A stretch of DNA of 64,000 bases, taken from the NCBI GenBank assembly GCA_025370845.1, contig JAMXFF010000007.1, positions 88,777 to 152,776 of the forward strand, given 5' to 3'. Made by a program: the position numbers and the translations under genes. The notes below the pieces were generated by a model, which did no database searches, was not told where the DNA came from, and saw only the letters and a list, made by a program, of their open reading frames with translations. This DNA comes from Laspinema palackyanum D2a. Lineage in GTDB: Bacteria > Cyanobacteriota > Cyanobacteriia > Cyanobacteriales > Laspinemataceae. Below are positions 38,846 to 48,364 of this stretch, piece after piece. The first letter of the stretch is position 1. Every line of letters starts with the position of its first letter.

Positions 38846-40735
38846 TTAAGGATTGTTATTTAAGTCAGATATGGCATCGCGAACTTGCTGGAGGTAGGTG
38901 TTATTGGGGTCAAGTTGGTGGGCTTGTGTAAAAGCATCGGCTGCTTCCTCATAGCGGTTTTCCATCAATAAAGTCATCCCTTTCGCGGTCCAAGCGGCGG
39001 CATCTTCAGGATTACTAACGATCGCCTCCTCAAAAGCTGCGATCGCATCCTGATGATTTTGCAAACTTAACTGTCCCCACCCTCGCCGATGCCATGCATC
39101 AGGTTCATCCGGCTGAATTGCCAGGGCTCGATCCAACGCCGATGGGTCGTCTGGATTTTGCTGCAAAAATTCATTAATGAGAGTCGCCCGACTCATCCAC
39201 GCTTGATAGGTATTGGGCTGAATTTGAATGCCTCGATTGTAAGCTTGAATCGCCCCTTCCAAATTATTCATCCCCCCTAAAGCGAGACCTCGATGAATCC
39301 AGGCATGGGAATATTCATCGGGATTAATCAGCAAGGCACGATCAAAGGATTCCAAGGCGGCCTCATTGTCACCCATAGCTAATAAAGACATCCCTCGCAA
39401 ATCCCAGGAAATGTAATCAAAATCCTGAATTTCATTGACTTTATCAAAAGCTTGAACTGCTTCTTCGTGACGTTGGAGCTTAGATAGAATTATTCCTTTG
39501 TAGCGCCATAAAGTGGCATAAAATCCCAACTCACCATTGAGGGCATTTAATAGTTGTTGTTCTTCGGCGTTAGTCGGCTGACCCAAGGTTTGGAGTTCTT
39601 GCTGTTTTTCCTCATAAGGGAAAATTTCAATGGCGCGACTGTAAGAACTGAGTGCATCATTAAACTCTCCCAATTCAAACAACAGATTACCCCGACCATA
39701 CCAGGCTTGATAAAAACTTGGGCTAAGTTCAACGGCTTTATTATAAGCCTGGAATGCGCGCTGTTTCAGTTGCTCGGCTTGGGAATCTCCGTAATATTGA
39801 TACAGATTAGCTAATCGCCAGAGTTTATTCCCATGATTGACCCATTCCCGGGAATCCGAGAGTCCTGCCTTGGGCATAAATAACGATTCGAGGGAACCTA
39901 CATCTTGTTGTTCGAGGGGAGTTGGGGCTGTGGATTCTACGGTCAGTTGCGATCGCTGGATGCCGACTTCATCTGCAAAATCCAGAAAGACTGAAATCGG
40001 AATTCCTTGGCTAAACCCGGCTTTTACCCGAAAGTCACTGCTTCCGGATTCTTGTTCAGCGAGTGTTTCCCCTTCCGATCTCCCATGAACGCCAATCACT
40101 CGTCCATTGGAATCTAAAACCGGCCCCCCGCTCATCCCGGGATAGGTATCACTGGTATAAAACAGTTGATACCCTTCTTCAATGGATTGTTTAGCTAATC
40201 CCGAGGCCATATCTAAGGGCATTCTCAGCCCAGGACTCAACAAGCGATCGCCCTCAACAGCAGCTTGTTCCACTTCCTGTCCCTCACCGGGAGTACCGGA
40301 AACAAACACCAAATCAGTTCTACCCGCGAGGACATTTTCCCCTCTTTGCAAATCATAATTCCCTAATCGGGCGGTTTGATAATCGCGATCGCTCGTAAAC
40401 TGCAAAACCGCTAAATCTTTCTCATAAATTTTCTGAACCTTCGTGGTATAGTCTTCCACCACTAACGTATGTCTCTCTCCATCAGCGGTAACAATTTGAT
40501 ATTCATCATTTTGTTTGACAACGTGCCATGCCGTCAGCACATAGTAAGTATTCCCTTCCCGAGCAATAATAAACCCTGAACCGGGAGGTGCACCAGACTC
40601 AATTCTCACCGTAATCTGTTGGGCGATCGTCTGGACCTCTTGGCTAGTTAAAGCTTGGGCTATGGGCGGCTGCATGATTACCAGTGCAGCAGTAGTCCCG
40701 AACAAGGCGGCCTGAAGTGCATATTCAAATCTCAT
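38846..40735 (-). CDS. Exported trypsin-like protease with TPR repeats
   Basis: 629 residues with a signal peptide (ALQAALFGTTAALVIMQPPIAQA). The S1 protease domain (about 30-260) has the catalytic triad in LTAWHVV (His), KDLAVLQF (Asp) and PGMSGGPV (Ser). From about 300 to the end there are some eight TPRs (for example FYQAWYGRGNLLFELGEFND, AWTAKGMTLLMENRYEEAAD). The combination suggests a periplasmic protease whose partners are held by the TPRs. It is on the same strand as the second protease at 40898, 160 bases away, and shares its domain style. Confidence 0.9.
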   Translation of the reverse strand: MRFEYALQAALFGTTAALVIMQPPIAQALTSQEVQTIAQQITVRIESGAPPGSGFIIAREGNTYYVLTAWHVVKQNDEYQIVTADGERHTLVVEDYTTKVQKIYEKDLAVLQFTSDRDYQTARLGNYDLQRGENVLAGRTDLVFVSGTPGEGQEVEQAAVEGDRLLSPGLRMPLDMASGLAKQSIEEGYQLFYTSDTYPGMSGGPVLDSNGRVIGVHGRSEGETLAEQESGSSDFRVKAGFSQGIPISVFLDFADEVGIQRSQLTVESTAPTPLEQQDVGSLESLFMPKAGLSDSREWVNHGNKLWRLANLYQYYGDSQAEQLKQRAFQAYNKAVELSPSFYQAWYGRGNLLFELGEFNDALSSYSRAIEIFPYEEKQQELQTLGQPTNAEEQQLLNALNGELGFYATLWRYKGIILSKLQRHEEAVQAFDKVNEIQDFDYISWDLRGMSLLAMGDNEAALESFDRALLINPDEYSHAWIHRGLALGGMNNLEGAIQAYNRGIQIQPNTYQAWMSRATLINEFLQQNPDDPSALDRALAIQPDEPDAWHRRGWGQLSLQNHQDAIAAFEEAIVSNPEDAAAWTAKGMTLLMENRYEEAADAFTQAHQLDPNNTYLQQVRDAISDLNNNP

Positions 40736-40897
40736 GGTTACACCTATTCACTACACCACATCAACTGTACTTTTCTGTAGGAGGTATGCAGTCATCCTCT
40801 GATGCTTGCGGATTTTTGACTCCCGAATTTCTCACACTTTTTCAAGTGTGCCATCCCAATGACTGCAAAACCTAAAATCAACCCTCCTACAGAGGCT

Positions 40898-42022
40898 TTA
40901 CCAGAGTCTTCCGGGCGGGGAATTTCCCTCAATTGGTGCTAAATCCGATTGTTCTAATGTCGGGGAAATTGGGTGAGATGGGAATGACTCAGACTCGTGG
41001 AAAGGCATCTGCGATCGCCCCGGATTTCCGCTTTCCCCGTTGTCCAAAGGAACCAATTCACCAAACTCAGTAGACCACCGAGAACCGGGGGTGACAGGGG
41101 CAGCAGGCAGATTTTCCTCATGGAAATTGTCCAAGGGGACCAAATCTCCCATACCAGAGCTTTCCTGGGAAGAATCTAACTCCAAAGGAGGCAAAAATGG
41201 GTTAAGTTTAGCGGTTTGGGTTTCTAGGGGGAATGACAATCCCATCGCCCCTTGTGTAAAGGTTTCAATGGGAATCGCCAAACTCGATCGCGTCATGATT
41301 TCGCGGATAGCTGAATCGGGTCTGGTTCCATCCAGAAAGACATAAGGATCGCCCCAAAGGGGATAGGCGTGCATTCCATTGATGGCCACCACCTGACCTT
41401 GCCGATTTAAAACCGGACCGCCACTCATGCCTTTTTGAACATCATTGGTATATCCAATCTGATATCCACCATTGACCGCGCGATCGCTTAACAAGGTGAT
41501 TTGTCCCTGAGTGAAGACAAAACCCAGGCGGCGATCGGGATTGGCCCCAAAGGGAAATCCTGCCGCAAACACATCATCTCCCACATTTAAACTGGAAGCG
41601 TTGGCCAGGGATGCTACGGTATAATTCGCATCCGCACTAAATTGCAACACCGCCAAATCTTGACCATTGAAATGAAATCCTCGGGCAACAGTCGCCTCAT
41701 GAAAGCGACCATCTGGCGTTTGGATGCGGTAGGGAGCGCCCAGGGTTAAAACGTGTTCATTGGTGACCACGCTATACTGTTGTCCTTGCCGTTGAATGAC
41801 AATCCCCGAACCATTATTGCGATCGCCCGAGAAGATTTTGACGGTAATCGATTGGGCCAACTGTTGTAGTTGTTCCGTGGAAAGTCTATTGGAAACAGAT
41901 TCCGATAATACGCTGGGGGTGAGATCTAATCTCACAGTTCCCTCAGAAAATGCCGGTACTGGCAGTAAGGTAAACAAACTGCCAATACAAGCACTCAGCG
42001 TCACTAAACGCCAATCATTCAT
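40898..42022 (-). CDS. Exported trypsin-like serine protease
   Basis: 374 residues from the ATG at 42022 (MNDWRLVTLSACIG) with a signal peptide ending near VPAFS. The S1 triad is visible: His in VVTNEHVLTL, Asp in GQDLAVLQF, Ser in KGMSGGPVLN. After about residue 260 a disordered tail holds two near-identical motifs (GDLVPLDNF and GELVPLDNG) and a third, DLAPIEG. It begins 5 bases after the stop of the COP23-like gene, so they are cotranscribed. Targets are unknown. Confidence 0.88.
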   Translation of the reverse strand: MNDWRLVTLSACIGSLFTLLPVPAFSEGTVRLDLTPSVLSESVSNRLSTEQLQQLAQSITVKIFSGDRNNGSGIVIQRQGQQYSVVTNEHVLTLGAPYRIQTPDGRFHEATVARGFHFNGQDLAVLQFSADANYTVASLANASSLNVGDDVFAAGFPFGANPDRRLGFVFTQGQITLLSDRAVNGGYQIGYTNDVQKGMSGGPVLNRQGQVVAINGMHAYPLWGDPYVFLDGTRPDSAIREIMTRSSLAIPIETFTQGAMGLSFPLETQTAKLNPFLPPLELDSSQESSGMGDLVPLDNFHEENLPAAPVTPGSRWSTEFGELVPLDNGESGNPGRSQMPFHESESFPSHPISPTLEQSDLAPIEGNSPPGRLW

Positions 42023-42027
42023 CAGAT

Positions 42028-42660
42028 TTACCAAGCCATCCCGCCACTAGGTTGGGTTGTTGCCGGTTGAGTGGCTCCGGGCGAGCTAGTAGGGCCACTA
42101 CTTCCCGTTCCGAGATCCAAATCACTCGGGGCAACAGAGGGTGCTTCACTCAGGAAGCGGTTCATATCCAGGTAGGGACGAGACTCGGACTCATAGAGCG
42201 GTCCAGCCCCGGCACGACCCATTTGGATGTCAAACAGTTGTTGCAACGTTTGACTGGCATTAGCACCGGGTTTCAGGGTGTAGAGAATATCGCTACAAGG
42301 TCCCCCCGACGCACTGGACGTACAAATCACGGGTTGACCATTCCTCATGCCAGTGGTGACGAAATTGAGCCCTCCACTCACATAAGCGGATTGGAACCGC
42401 CCCGAGACTTCCTGACACCGGCGTTCCGGAGTATAGCCCGAAGCATCGAAATAATCAGAAACCCAGTTAATCACCGGAATGGCACGACCCGTTTGGTCAT
42501 TGACCGCTGCCGTAACAGGTCTGCCAGAAAGGGGACCGTTAATGTAACGCGCACAAACAAACCTGGTACTCGCTTGAGCAGGCTGCTGGAGGGTGAAAGT
42601 TGCCGCGATCGCAACTGCCGCAGCCGTCAACATTGACGTAATGGCGAATTTTGCTTTCAT
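42028..42660 (-). CDS. COP23-domain exported protein
   Basis: 210 residues from the ATG at 42660 (MKAKFAITSMLTAAAVAIA) with a signal peptide ending at QASTRF. The core RFVCARYINGPLSGRPVTAAV, VINWVSDYFDASGYTPERRCQEVSGRFQ and ICTSSASGGPCSDILYTLKPG fits the cyanobacterial COP23 family, named after a circadian-oscillating membrane protein. Four cysteines suggest disulphides. A Pro/Ser/Thr tail ends the protein. It is often found beside trypsin-like proteases, as here, so it may be a partner or substrate (inference). Confidence 0.82.
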   Translation of the reverse strand: MKAKFAITSMLTAAAVAIAATFTLQQPAQASTRFVCARYINGPLSGRPVTAAVNDQTGRAIPVINWVSDYFDASGYTPERRCQEVSGRFQSAYVSGGLNFVTTGMRNGQPVICTSSASGGPCSDILYTLKPGANASQTLQQLFDIQMGRAGAGPLYESESRPYLDMNRFLSEAPSVAPSDLDLGTGSSGPTSSPGATQPATTQPSGGMAW

Positions 42661-42722
42661 AATGTATGATGAGATACGGATCAGTGGAATCAAGAGCTTG
42701 CATCTCTTATTTCACGCCTAGG

Positions 42723-42770
42723 AATATCCTGGCTTTTTTATATTAACAGAAAAAGCCAGGATATTTTTTA
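42723..42770. terminator. 16-bp stem with T-run
   Basis: AATATCCTGGCTTTTT (42723-42738) is exactly complementary to 42750-42765 and is followed by TTTTTA. It works as a terminator in either direction by sequence. It lies 60 bases upstream of the COP23 start, so it may shield that operon from read-through from parB. The rest of 42771-43216 is AT-rich, with another hairpin (CCCCCT/AGGGGG, about 42998-43025). Confidence 0.7.
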
Positions 42771-43216
42771 TCTTCACAAAACTTAATATCTTTAATTCAT
42801 GAAATTGAAAGCAGTCTATTTAATCATAAAAAAACAAAAATTTGCTTTATAAATTTTAGAGTAAAATGTATTTTAAACTACATTAAATTAAATTTATTTC
42901 CATTAATTTTTTTCTAAAAACCCGATCTTTTCAGATGCTGCAAGCCTGACCTTCTATCAATTCCAGCCAAAATCCTGATTTGCTCTAGGAAAATGTTCCC
43001 CCTCTCATTCACGGTTGAAAGGGGGAGTTTAGAATAAAGTAGAAAAATTCGTTTCAACTAGCTAATCCAGTTAAAAACCCATGAAACCATCTAATTTTCT
43101 AGTCTAATTGTTGGAAAAATTTGCAAAGGAATGATGGAGGAAATGATCGCTCATCTGACCCCGCGAATTAAGATAAAGGATTAACCAAAACAGTTTGACT
43201 GTAACCCGCCAATTGT

Positions 43217-44098
43217 TCAATCCTGTTCTGTGATAAGTTGTTTGAGTTCAGTGAGCAAAGACTCCATTTTATAGCGCTTATCTGGGTTCTCCCATGCCTT
43301 AAACTGGGTAAATTTTTGCAGAAGTCCTTCCACTTCGCGTTGTTGCTGCGCTGAGTCTCTGGGTGTTTTTTTCTCCCGGACGATTTGTTGAATTTGTCGC
43401 AAACTTAGAGACTGAGCGATCGCCCGGTCTAAAAGTGCCAACCGCTCAGACTCCGACTCTAACTTGGCAATTTCCTTCGCCTTGGTCCACTTAATCCGTC
43501 CATAGCGAAGCGCTTCAAACAGTTCGGGAGGCAGTTTTAGCAACGGCAGGCGATGAACTCGGAACGATTCGGGAGTGATCCTCCTGCCGATGGTAGCAAA
43601 TACCTCTTGAATCAACTGTTGTTCTCGATTACGGACAGCGCTGTCCGTACGTCCTCGCTTGCCATTCGCGATATAGTTGAGCAGGGAGATAATCCAGTCC
43701 CGGTCCTTTTGCAGGCGCATTTCCAGCAGTTGTAAAATCCCTTCGGTTTCTTCAACGGGATTCAAATCCTCCCGTTGTAAGTTTTCGACCAAGGCGTACT
43801 GTAGCACTTCCGGATCGCTCATTTCCCTGACTGTTACCGGCACTACCTTTAATCCCAGGGCCTGAGCGGCTTTATAGCGACGTTCTCCAGCGACTAACTC
43901 ATACTGATTGCCGGCGATCGGGCGCACGAGTAGGGGTTGCAGGATACCATGTTCTTTGATACTAGCGGCGAGTTCCTCCATTGCCACTTCGTTAAAGTAG
44001 TTTCGGGGTTGAAACTGAGACGGGCAAATTTGCTCAAGTCGCAGGGTCCTTGACGAGAGGAACGTGGGGATAAGATCTGGAGTATTTTGGCTGTCCAT
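43217..44098 (-). CDS. parB: ParB/Spo0J-family partition protein
   Basis: 293 residues. The ParB N-terminal domain is clear: QICPSQFQPRNYF, ELAASIKEHGILQPLLVRP, the nucleotide-binding box GERRYKAAQALG, and YALVENLQREDLNPVEE. A helix-turn-helix region and C-terminal helices follow. ParB binds parS and loads SMC/ParA in chromosome segregation. The central HTH portion is less typical, and no parA is adjacent, so an orphan ParB-like regulator is possible. Confidence 0.85.
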   Translation of the reverse strand: MDSQNTPDLIPTFLSSRTLRLEQICPSQFQPRNYFNEVAMEELAASIKEHGILQPLLVRPIAGNQYELVAGERRYKAAQALGLKVVPVTVREMSDPEVLQYALVENLQREDLNPVEETEGILQLLEMRLQKDRDWIISLLNYIANGKRGRTDSAVRNREQQLIQEVFATIGRRITPESFRVHRLPLLKLPPELFEALRYGRIKWTKAKEIAKLESESERLALLDRAIAQSLSLRQIQQIVREKKTPRDSAQQQREVEGLLQKFTQFKAWENPDKRYKMESLLTELKQLITEQD

Positions 44099-44747
44099 CT
44101 GCTTTTTAAGGGTTGAGTGGGAAGCGATTAAAGAAGGCGATCGCCGTGGCGCGATCGGGCTGGGTACATCGGGTCAGGACTAAAAGCAGGGTGGACTCGA
44201 TGAAAAAATGCTTCCCTGAACAGGGGGGGGATAAATTCTCCTGGGAGTTGTAAGTACATGAGCAAAATATCTTAATAGGATTCTATATCTATCTCTAGGG
44301 AGAGATTCGAGTTTTTATGCGTTTTTTTGGCTTATTTATGAAAATTTCATAGAATTGATGCTCAGGGGCCACCGGAACCCCGCAGATTTTTTATAAAATT
44401 TGAACCCGCTTTTCAAGTCGCATCCCTTTAAAATCAATGGTTTTCCAGGAAGAGTTGGGCTAACCCACAGGAGGAGAGAAGCGTTTTTTGACCGGGAAAT
44501 TTTTATGGCGAGTCTCGTTGCTGAGAGTCCCGAGTCACTCATCAGACAGAAGCGCTCATCCTCAGCGCATTGAAAATTCTGGCAGCGCTTCGCCCTAAAT
44601 TTTCATTGCTCGCTTTTTGCAATAGCAACCAAGATGTCAGTGCACCCCGCACAGGCTGTTGCGTTCCTCACTCCGAAAATGTATGTCGTCACCGTGGGAA
44701 CCGCTATATTCTGTTTTTTATACTTCTAGGCGATCGGGCATAGTATC

Positions 44748-44888
44748 ATGGAAATCCTCGCCGCAGGGGTTGCCAAACGCCAAGGATATAATCGGGGTCT
44801 GTGGTTACTTTGGGGACTCATGGGCGGGAACGTCGCTGTTGTCACCGCTCCAGGTTCTACCGATTCAACGCTAGGAAAGTCGCCCTAA
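44748..44888 (+). pseudogene. Decayed paralogue of the small membrane protein at 46942
   Basis: This reads MEILAAGVAKRQGYNRGLW and continues LLWGLMGGNVAVVTAP, closely matching IMGLLAAWVAQRKGYPRGFW...IWGLIGGTVAFVTAS of the gene at 46942. The matching DNA also extends upstream (about 44706-44747) but there a TAG breaks the frame (ILLFFILL then stop), removing the first membrane segment. It looks like a duplicated copy that has lost its N-terminus. A 46-codon remnant could still be translated. Confidence 0.7.
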
Positions 44889-44965
44889 TCAGGCTTATGA
44901 TTAATGCTCTCCATCAAAACGGAGCAAGTTGCGCCAAACCGCCATAAAATCGATTAGCTTTCCTT

Positions 44966-45298
44966 TTATAATTTTTCGAGAATTTGTAAAATATTGTGCT
45001 TGAAGTCAGGTAAATTGCGCTCGATGACATCCCAGACTTCATCTAAATCGATTTGCAAATAGTCGTGAATCACAACATCTCTAAACCCTGCAATTTTCCG
45101 CCAGGGAATTGCTGGATAAGTCTATCTCAAAAAACGAGAAAGCCGCTTTACCCCTTCTCGGATTAATTCAAAGTTACGAATTACCGGGCCTTGAATTAAT
45201 CGAGACTCAAGAAATTCTGATTTCCCGGCTTGAGTATAAATCTCGATTTGGCCGATGCGATCGCAGATGTCTTTTAAGAAAAATAAATCTTCGTTCAC
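44966..45298 (-). pseudogene. hepT: HepT-like (HEPN) toxin gene with in-frame stop
   Basis: The frame starts at a GTG (45298) overlapping the mntA stop as GTGA and reads NEDLFFLKDICDRIGQIEIY, then IQGPVIRNFELIREGVKRLSRFLR. A TAG follows at 45124-45122, then the same frame continues TYPAIPWRKIAGFRDVVIHDY and IDLDEVWDVIERNLPDFKHN to a TAA at 44966. The toxin motif RxxxxHxY (RDVVIHDY) lies after the TAG. One nonsense codon thus separates the toxin's active site from its N-terminal half. The rest is intact, so the change looks recent. Confidence 0.85.
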
Positions 45299-45591
45299 AA
45301 CGGCACCGCTTCCTTGAGAATACCCTCTCGACAAAAATCTCGCAAAACTTTAACCGTAGCAACATCTACTTTTCGGCCTAACAGGTCTTCTAAATCTTGC
45401 ATTAAGCCAATCCGATTTAAAAGATTGCGATCGTTTTCCATATCTACGAGAAAATCTACGTCACTATCCTGACGTTCCTCTCCCCGCGCTACGGATCCAA
45501 AAATTCGTAAATTATACGCTCCATGCTTAGTCGCCATCTTCAGAATTTCCTCGCGGTTTTCTTGAAGTAACTCTTTGAGACGGGTCGTCAT
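45295..45591 (-). CDS. mntA: MntA-like nucleotidyltransferase antitoxin
   Basis: 98 residues. It has the minimal nucleotidyltransferase motif GSVARGEERQDSDVDFLVD (GSxxRG, DxD). In the MNT/HEPN systems, MntA inactivates HepT by adding AMP to the Tyr of RxxxxHxY. It overlaps hepT by 4 bases, the usual arrangement. The antitoxin is intact while the toxin carries a nonsense codon. Confidence 0.9.
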   Translation of the reverse strand: MTTRLKELLQENREEILKMATKHGAYNLRIFGSVARGEERQDSDVDFLVDMENDRNLLNRIGLMQDLEDLLGRKVDVATVKVLRDFCREGILKEAVPL

Positions 45592-46212
45592 AAATCTTCT
45601 GATGAGGTTTTTGGTTTTGGAACCATTATACTAATCATGATAAAAGTCTGCAATAGTTCTAAACAATATCGGTTCGCTTCACCCTCGCGGCAATTTCCCG
45701 ACAGGGTTGAGCCTCCAGTTTTAACTCTTCTTCGGTATAGGCGATCGCCGAAAAGTCAGGTTCACTCAGAAGTCCATAAAATTCGAGCCGGTTACCGCTT
45801 ACAATTTGGGGACCAAGCCCTGATGAGAGTTTCCCTTCTGAGTACAAGTGACCCAGAGTATAAATTGTTATTTTCCGAGCAATGGAGTCATAACGTCAGA
45901 ACGACCCTATCATTTTAATCCCAGGGAGGGAGCGTCGGCCTGAAACGTTGGAGATATTTTAAAAAATATAACAAAAATGGAACAGTGAACAATAAATATG
46001 AGAAAATAAGGATAGAAAAACTCAACAATTGTTGCTGACAATGAGAGGGATGATCCGGTTGAATTTAGCTTAAATTTTGCCACGTCTCTCCTGGAACTCA
46101 TTCGTTGGGTTTCTCGCGATCGCCCTCAAATTAGGACCCAAAAACCTTCTAATTGTTCAGCAGCGTCGCGAGTCTTTCAGAACAACATCCCTAACCGTTT
46201 CTGCTTAAAACT
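45592..46212. other. Intergenic region with possible gene remnant
   Basis: About 620 bases. A minus-strand open stretch (about 45659-45880) reads ITIYTLGHLYSEGKLSSGLG and then LEFYGLLSEPDFSAIAYTEE without a start codon or known family; it may be a gene fragment. The rest shows no gene. Confidence 0.4.
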
Positions 46213-46707
46213 ATGGTTCAGTACACGATCGCCCAATCTCCCGAAATTATCTTGACCGTTTCGGGCAAAGATTCATCTAAAGCCCGTGACAAAGCAATGG
46301 ATCAACTCCTGGAAATGATGGATGAGGGAAAACTGCCTACTAAACTCTCCAACAAACTCTCTGAGGGTTTTAGTCCCGATGAATTTATTGAAGTGAAAGA
46401 ACCCGACAGCTTAGATGAAAGCAGCGATGATGCCCTCACCGAAGCGGTGCAAATTCTCAGCAGTTTGGTCACCCTTAAGGAAAAAGTGGATAGATCCCAT
46501 TCCGAAGCGCTGAAGGTGCGTGAGCAAATTGATATTCTCTTTCAAGATCGCCCGGTTACGGAAGAGGAAATTGCTAATCTCAAGGAAGGGTTTAAAACTC
46601 TAAAAACCTTTGCCCAAGCCAATCAGCGCTATCAAGCGGCTAGAGAGCAAGCGGAAGAAGCGCGGGCTATTCTCGATCGCGTCTTGAAATCCACTACTGC
46701 CGAGTAA
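46213..46707 (+). CDS. Conserved cyanobacterial-type hypothetical protein
   Basis: 164 acidic residues without signal or membrane segment. The N-terminus (MVQYTIAQSPEIILTVSGKD) is beta-like, followed by KARDKAMDQLLEMMDEGKLP and a C-terminal coiled coil (about 75-160, rich in Glu, Ala and Lys). The family is not recognised. Codon use is like the neighbours, so it is a real gene. Confidence 0.75.
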   Translation: MVQYTIAQSPEIILTVSGKDSSKARDKAMDQLLEMMDEGKLPTKLSNKLSEGFSPDEFIEVKEPDSLDESSDDALTEAVQILSSLVTLKEKVDRSHSEALKVREQIDILFQDRPVTEEEIANLKEGFKTLKTFAQANQRYQAAREQAEEARAILDRVLKSTTAE

Positions 46708-46941
46708 CCTCAGATGCAATGGCGGCGACTACACCGAATCTCGTCGGCAGTCGCCTCCAGAATTCTGCGGCTAACCAGGGTTTAAATGGGGAAATGCCGA
46801 TTGCGTGGAGGGGAGAAAGTTGATAGGATGAACGACACAGATGCTTAAGGATTAAATCGCCATCGGTGCAAACCGGACGGGCATGAAATCCGAAGTTATC
46901 CCTAAACTCCATTTGTCGTCAAGCATGAGAGGGCGATCGCC

Positions 46942-47139
46942 TTGTTGCAGACTATCCAAGCCAACTTACCGATTTTATACTTCTTAGCAGTCGCCCATTG
47001 TATCATGGGACTCCTCGCCGCCTGGGTTGCCCAACGTAAAGGATATCCTCGGGGTTTCTGGCTAATTTGGGGACTGATTGGCGGCACCGTCGCCTTTGTC
47101 ACCGCTTCCCGATTAAAACCGAAAACTGATATATTCTAG
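46942..47139 (+). CDS. Small two-segment membrane protein
   Basis: 65 residues from a TTG at 46942. It has two hydrophobic segments (ILYFLAVAHCIMGLLAAWVA and GFWLIWGLIGGTVAFVTAS) joined by a basic loop QRKGYPRG, a pattern common in small cyanobacterial proteins of unknown function. A broken copy is at 44748. A hairpin repeat starts at its stop codon. The TTG start is uncertain. Confidence 0.6.
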   Translation: MLQTIQANLPILYFLAVAHCIMGLLAAWVAQRKGYPRGFWLIWGLIGGTVAFVTASRLKPKTDIF

Positions 47140-47165
47140 CCCGCGCAAACGGGCTTTGTCTGTAT
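47138..47165 (+). repeat. Interspersed hairpin repeat ending TTTGTCTGTAT
   Basis: AGCCCG (47138-47143) pairs with CGGGCT (47150-47155), followed by TTGTCTGTAT. This is the same element as at 20143. It begins over the stop codon of the small membrane protein gene and may serve as its terminator. Confidence 0.65.
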
Positions 47166-47200
47166 AATCGCACCCTTCAGGGTGTAGGATTAAACTCCAT

Positions 47201-47224
47201 AAAAATAGCCCGCCGAAGCGGGCA
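47201..47224 (-). terminator. Intrinsic terminator of cysE
   Basis: On the minus strand GCCCGC-TTCG-GCGGGC is followed by TATTTTTA. The UUCG tetraloop and T-run make it a strong terminator, about 55 bases after the cysE stop. Confidence 0.85.
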
Positions 47225-47276
47225 TTTATGAGTCATAGCGTAATCTTGAATCAGTTTTGAAAGGATTTACAGTGGG

Positions 47277-48029
47277 TCAAATGCCTGACCCATCCAGAAA
47301 CTCCTGAATCGCTTTATTATTAAGGTTACAATTCGGCGGGAGTTGCTCTAAAGAAAACGCTTCAGAACGGGCACCGACGAACACATAAGAAGGTTTCTGG
47401 GGTTTCATATCTTGAACTTGTTGTTCGAGAGCTTCAATGCGATCGAGTAAACTGCGAATCGCTGATGCTTCTGAATCAGGCAATTGACCATGTTCCAAGG
47501 GGTTGACTCGCACCCCGGAACGATAGAGAATTCGACCGGGAACGCCGACTACTGTACAATCCGAGGGAACATCCCGCAGCACCACAGAACCGGCCCCAAT
47601 GCGGACATTATTGCCAATCAGGATATTGCCCAGTACCTTGGCACCGGCACCCACGACAACATTTTCCCCGAGGGTGGGGTGACGCTTGCCGGATTCTTTC
47701 CCGGTACCACCGAGGGTGACCCCTTGATAAATCAAGCTATAATCGCCGACGATCGCAGTTTCGCCAATCACCACTCCCATGCCATGATCGATGAAAACTC
47801 CCCTGCCGATCGCCGCGCCGGGGTGAATTTCAATCCCGGTGAAAAAGCGACCCAGATGAGAAATCAGGCGAGGAATGAAGGGAATGCCGACTTGGTTTAA
47901 CCAGTGGGCGACACGGTGAAACAGCAGCGCTTGCAAACCTGGATAGCAAAACAAAACTTCTAGCCAGTTGCGTGCGGCTGGGTCACGCTCAAAAATAATT
48001 TGGAAGTCAGCTACAAGGGTATTTAGCAC
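47277..48029 (-). CDS. cysE: Serine O-acetyltransferase
   Basis: 250 residues from a GTG at 48029. The N-terminal helical part is followed by left-handed beta-helix hexapeptides ([58 protein letters not shown]) with the catalytic His/Asp of the SAT family, and a C-terminal helical tail. It makes O-acetylserine for cysteine synthesis. The tail of about 70 residues after the beta-helix is typical of cyanobacterial forms. Confidence 0.95.
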   Translation of the reverse strand: MLNTLVADFQIIFERDPAARNWLEVLFCYPGLQALLFHRVAHWLNQVGIPFIPRLISHLGRFFTGIEIHPGAAIGRGVFIDHGMGVVIGETAIVGDYSLIYQGVTLGGTGKESGKRHPTLGENVVVGAGAKVLGNILIGNNVRIGAGSVVLRDVPSDCTVVGVPGRILYRSGVRVNPLEHGQLPDSEASAIRSLLDRIEALEQQVQDMKPQKPSYVFVGARSEAFSLEQLPPNCNLNNKAIQEFLDGSGI

Positions 48030-48117
48030 GCTTCGTTAGCACTCTCGGCAAATAGACCATTTATTATTGTACCGTGCTTGGACAAATCCGACTGAGCCAG
48101 CCTGGATCCGAACAAGC

Positions 48118-48352
48118 AACAACCGGCGGGGGATAAATCCCCCGCCTAACAGCTCAAGTCGGTTGAAACCGACTGAAAACACCACGGGATAAGACTTGCA
48201 GTCGTCTTTAGACGACTTTAGCTGTTAGGCGGGGGATTTATCCCCCGCCGGTTGTTGCAACGGGTGCAAGATCTCAGATTTATCCCACTTTAGCTATGAG
48301 GCCGCCAATCGATTGATCCCCCGCCGGTGTTGAGAATGGTGCAAGATCTCAG
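48118..48352. repeat. Composite palindromic repeat (copy A)
   Basis: It consists of the hairpin CGGCGGGGG...CCCCCGCC, then AAGTCGGTTGAAACCGACT, ACACCACGGGATAAGACTTG, GGCCGCCAATCG, another CCCCCGCCGGTG, and GGTGCAAGATCTCAG at the end. The same blocks occur in the same order but reverse-complemented at 59091-59296. There is no coding capacity. Confidence 0.8.
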
Positions 48353-48364
48353 TATGGGCGCCCT

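Noticed and set aside
45637-45918. Plus-strand ORF of 93 residues
   Set aside because: It has no family features and the minus strand holds a better but incomplete frame; not supported as a gene.
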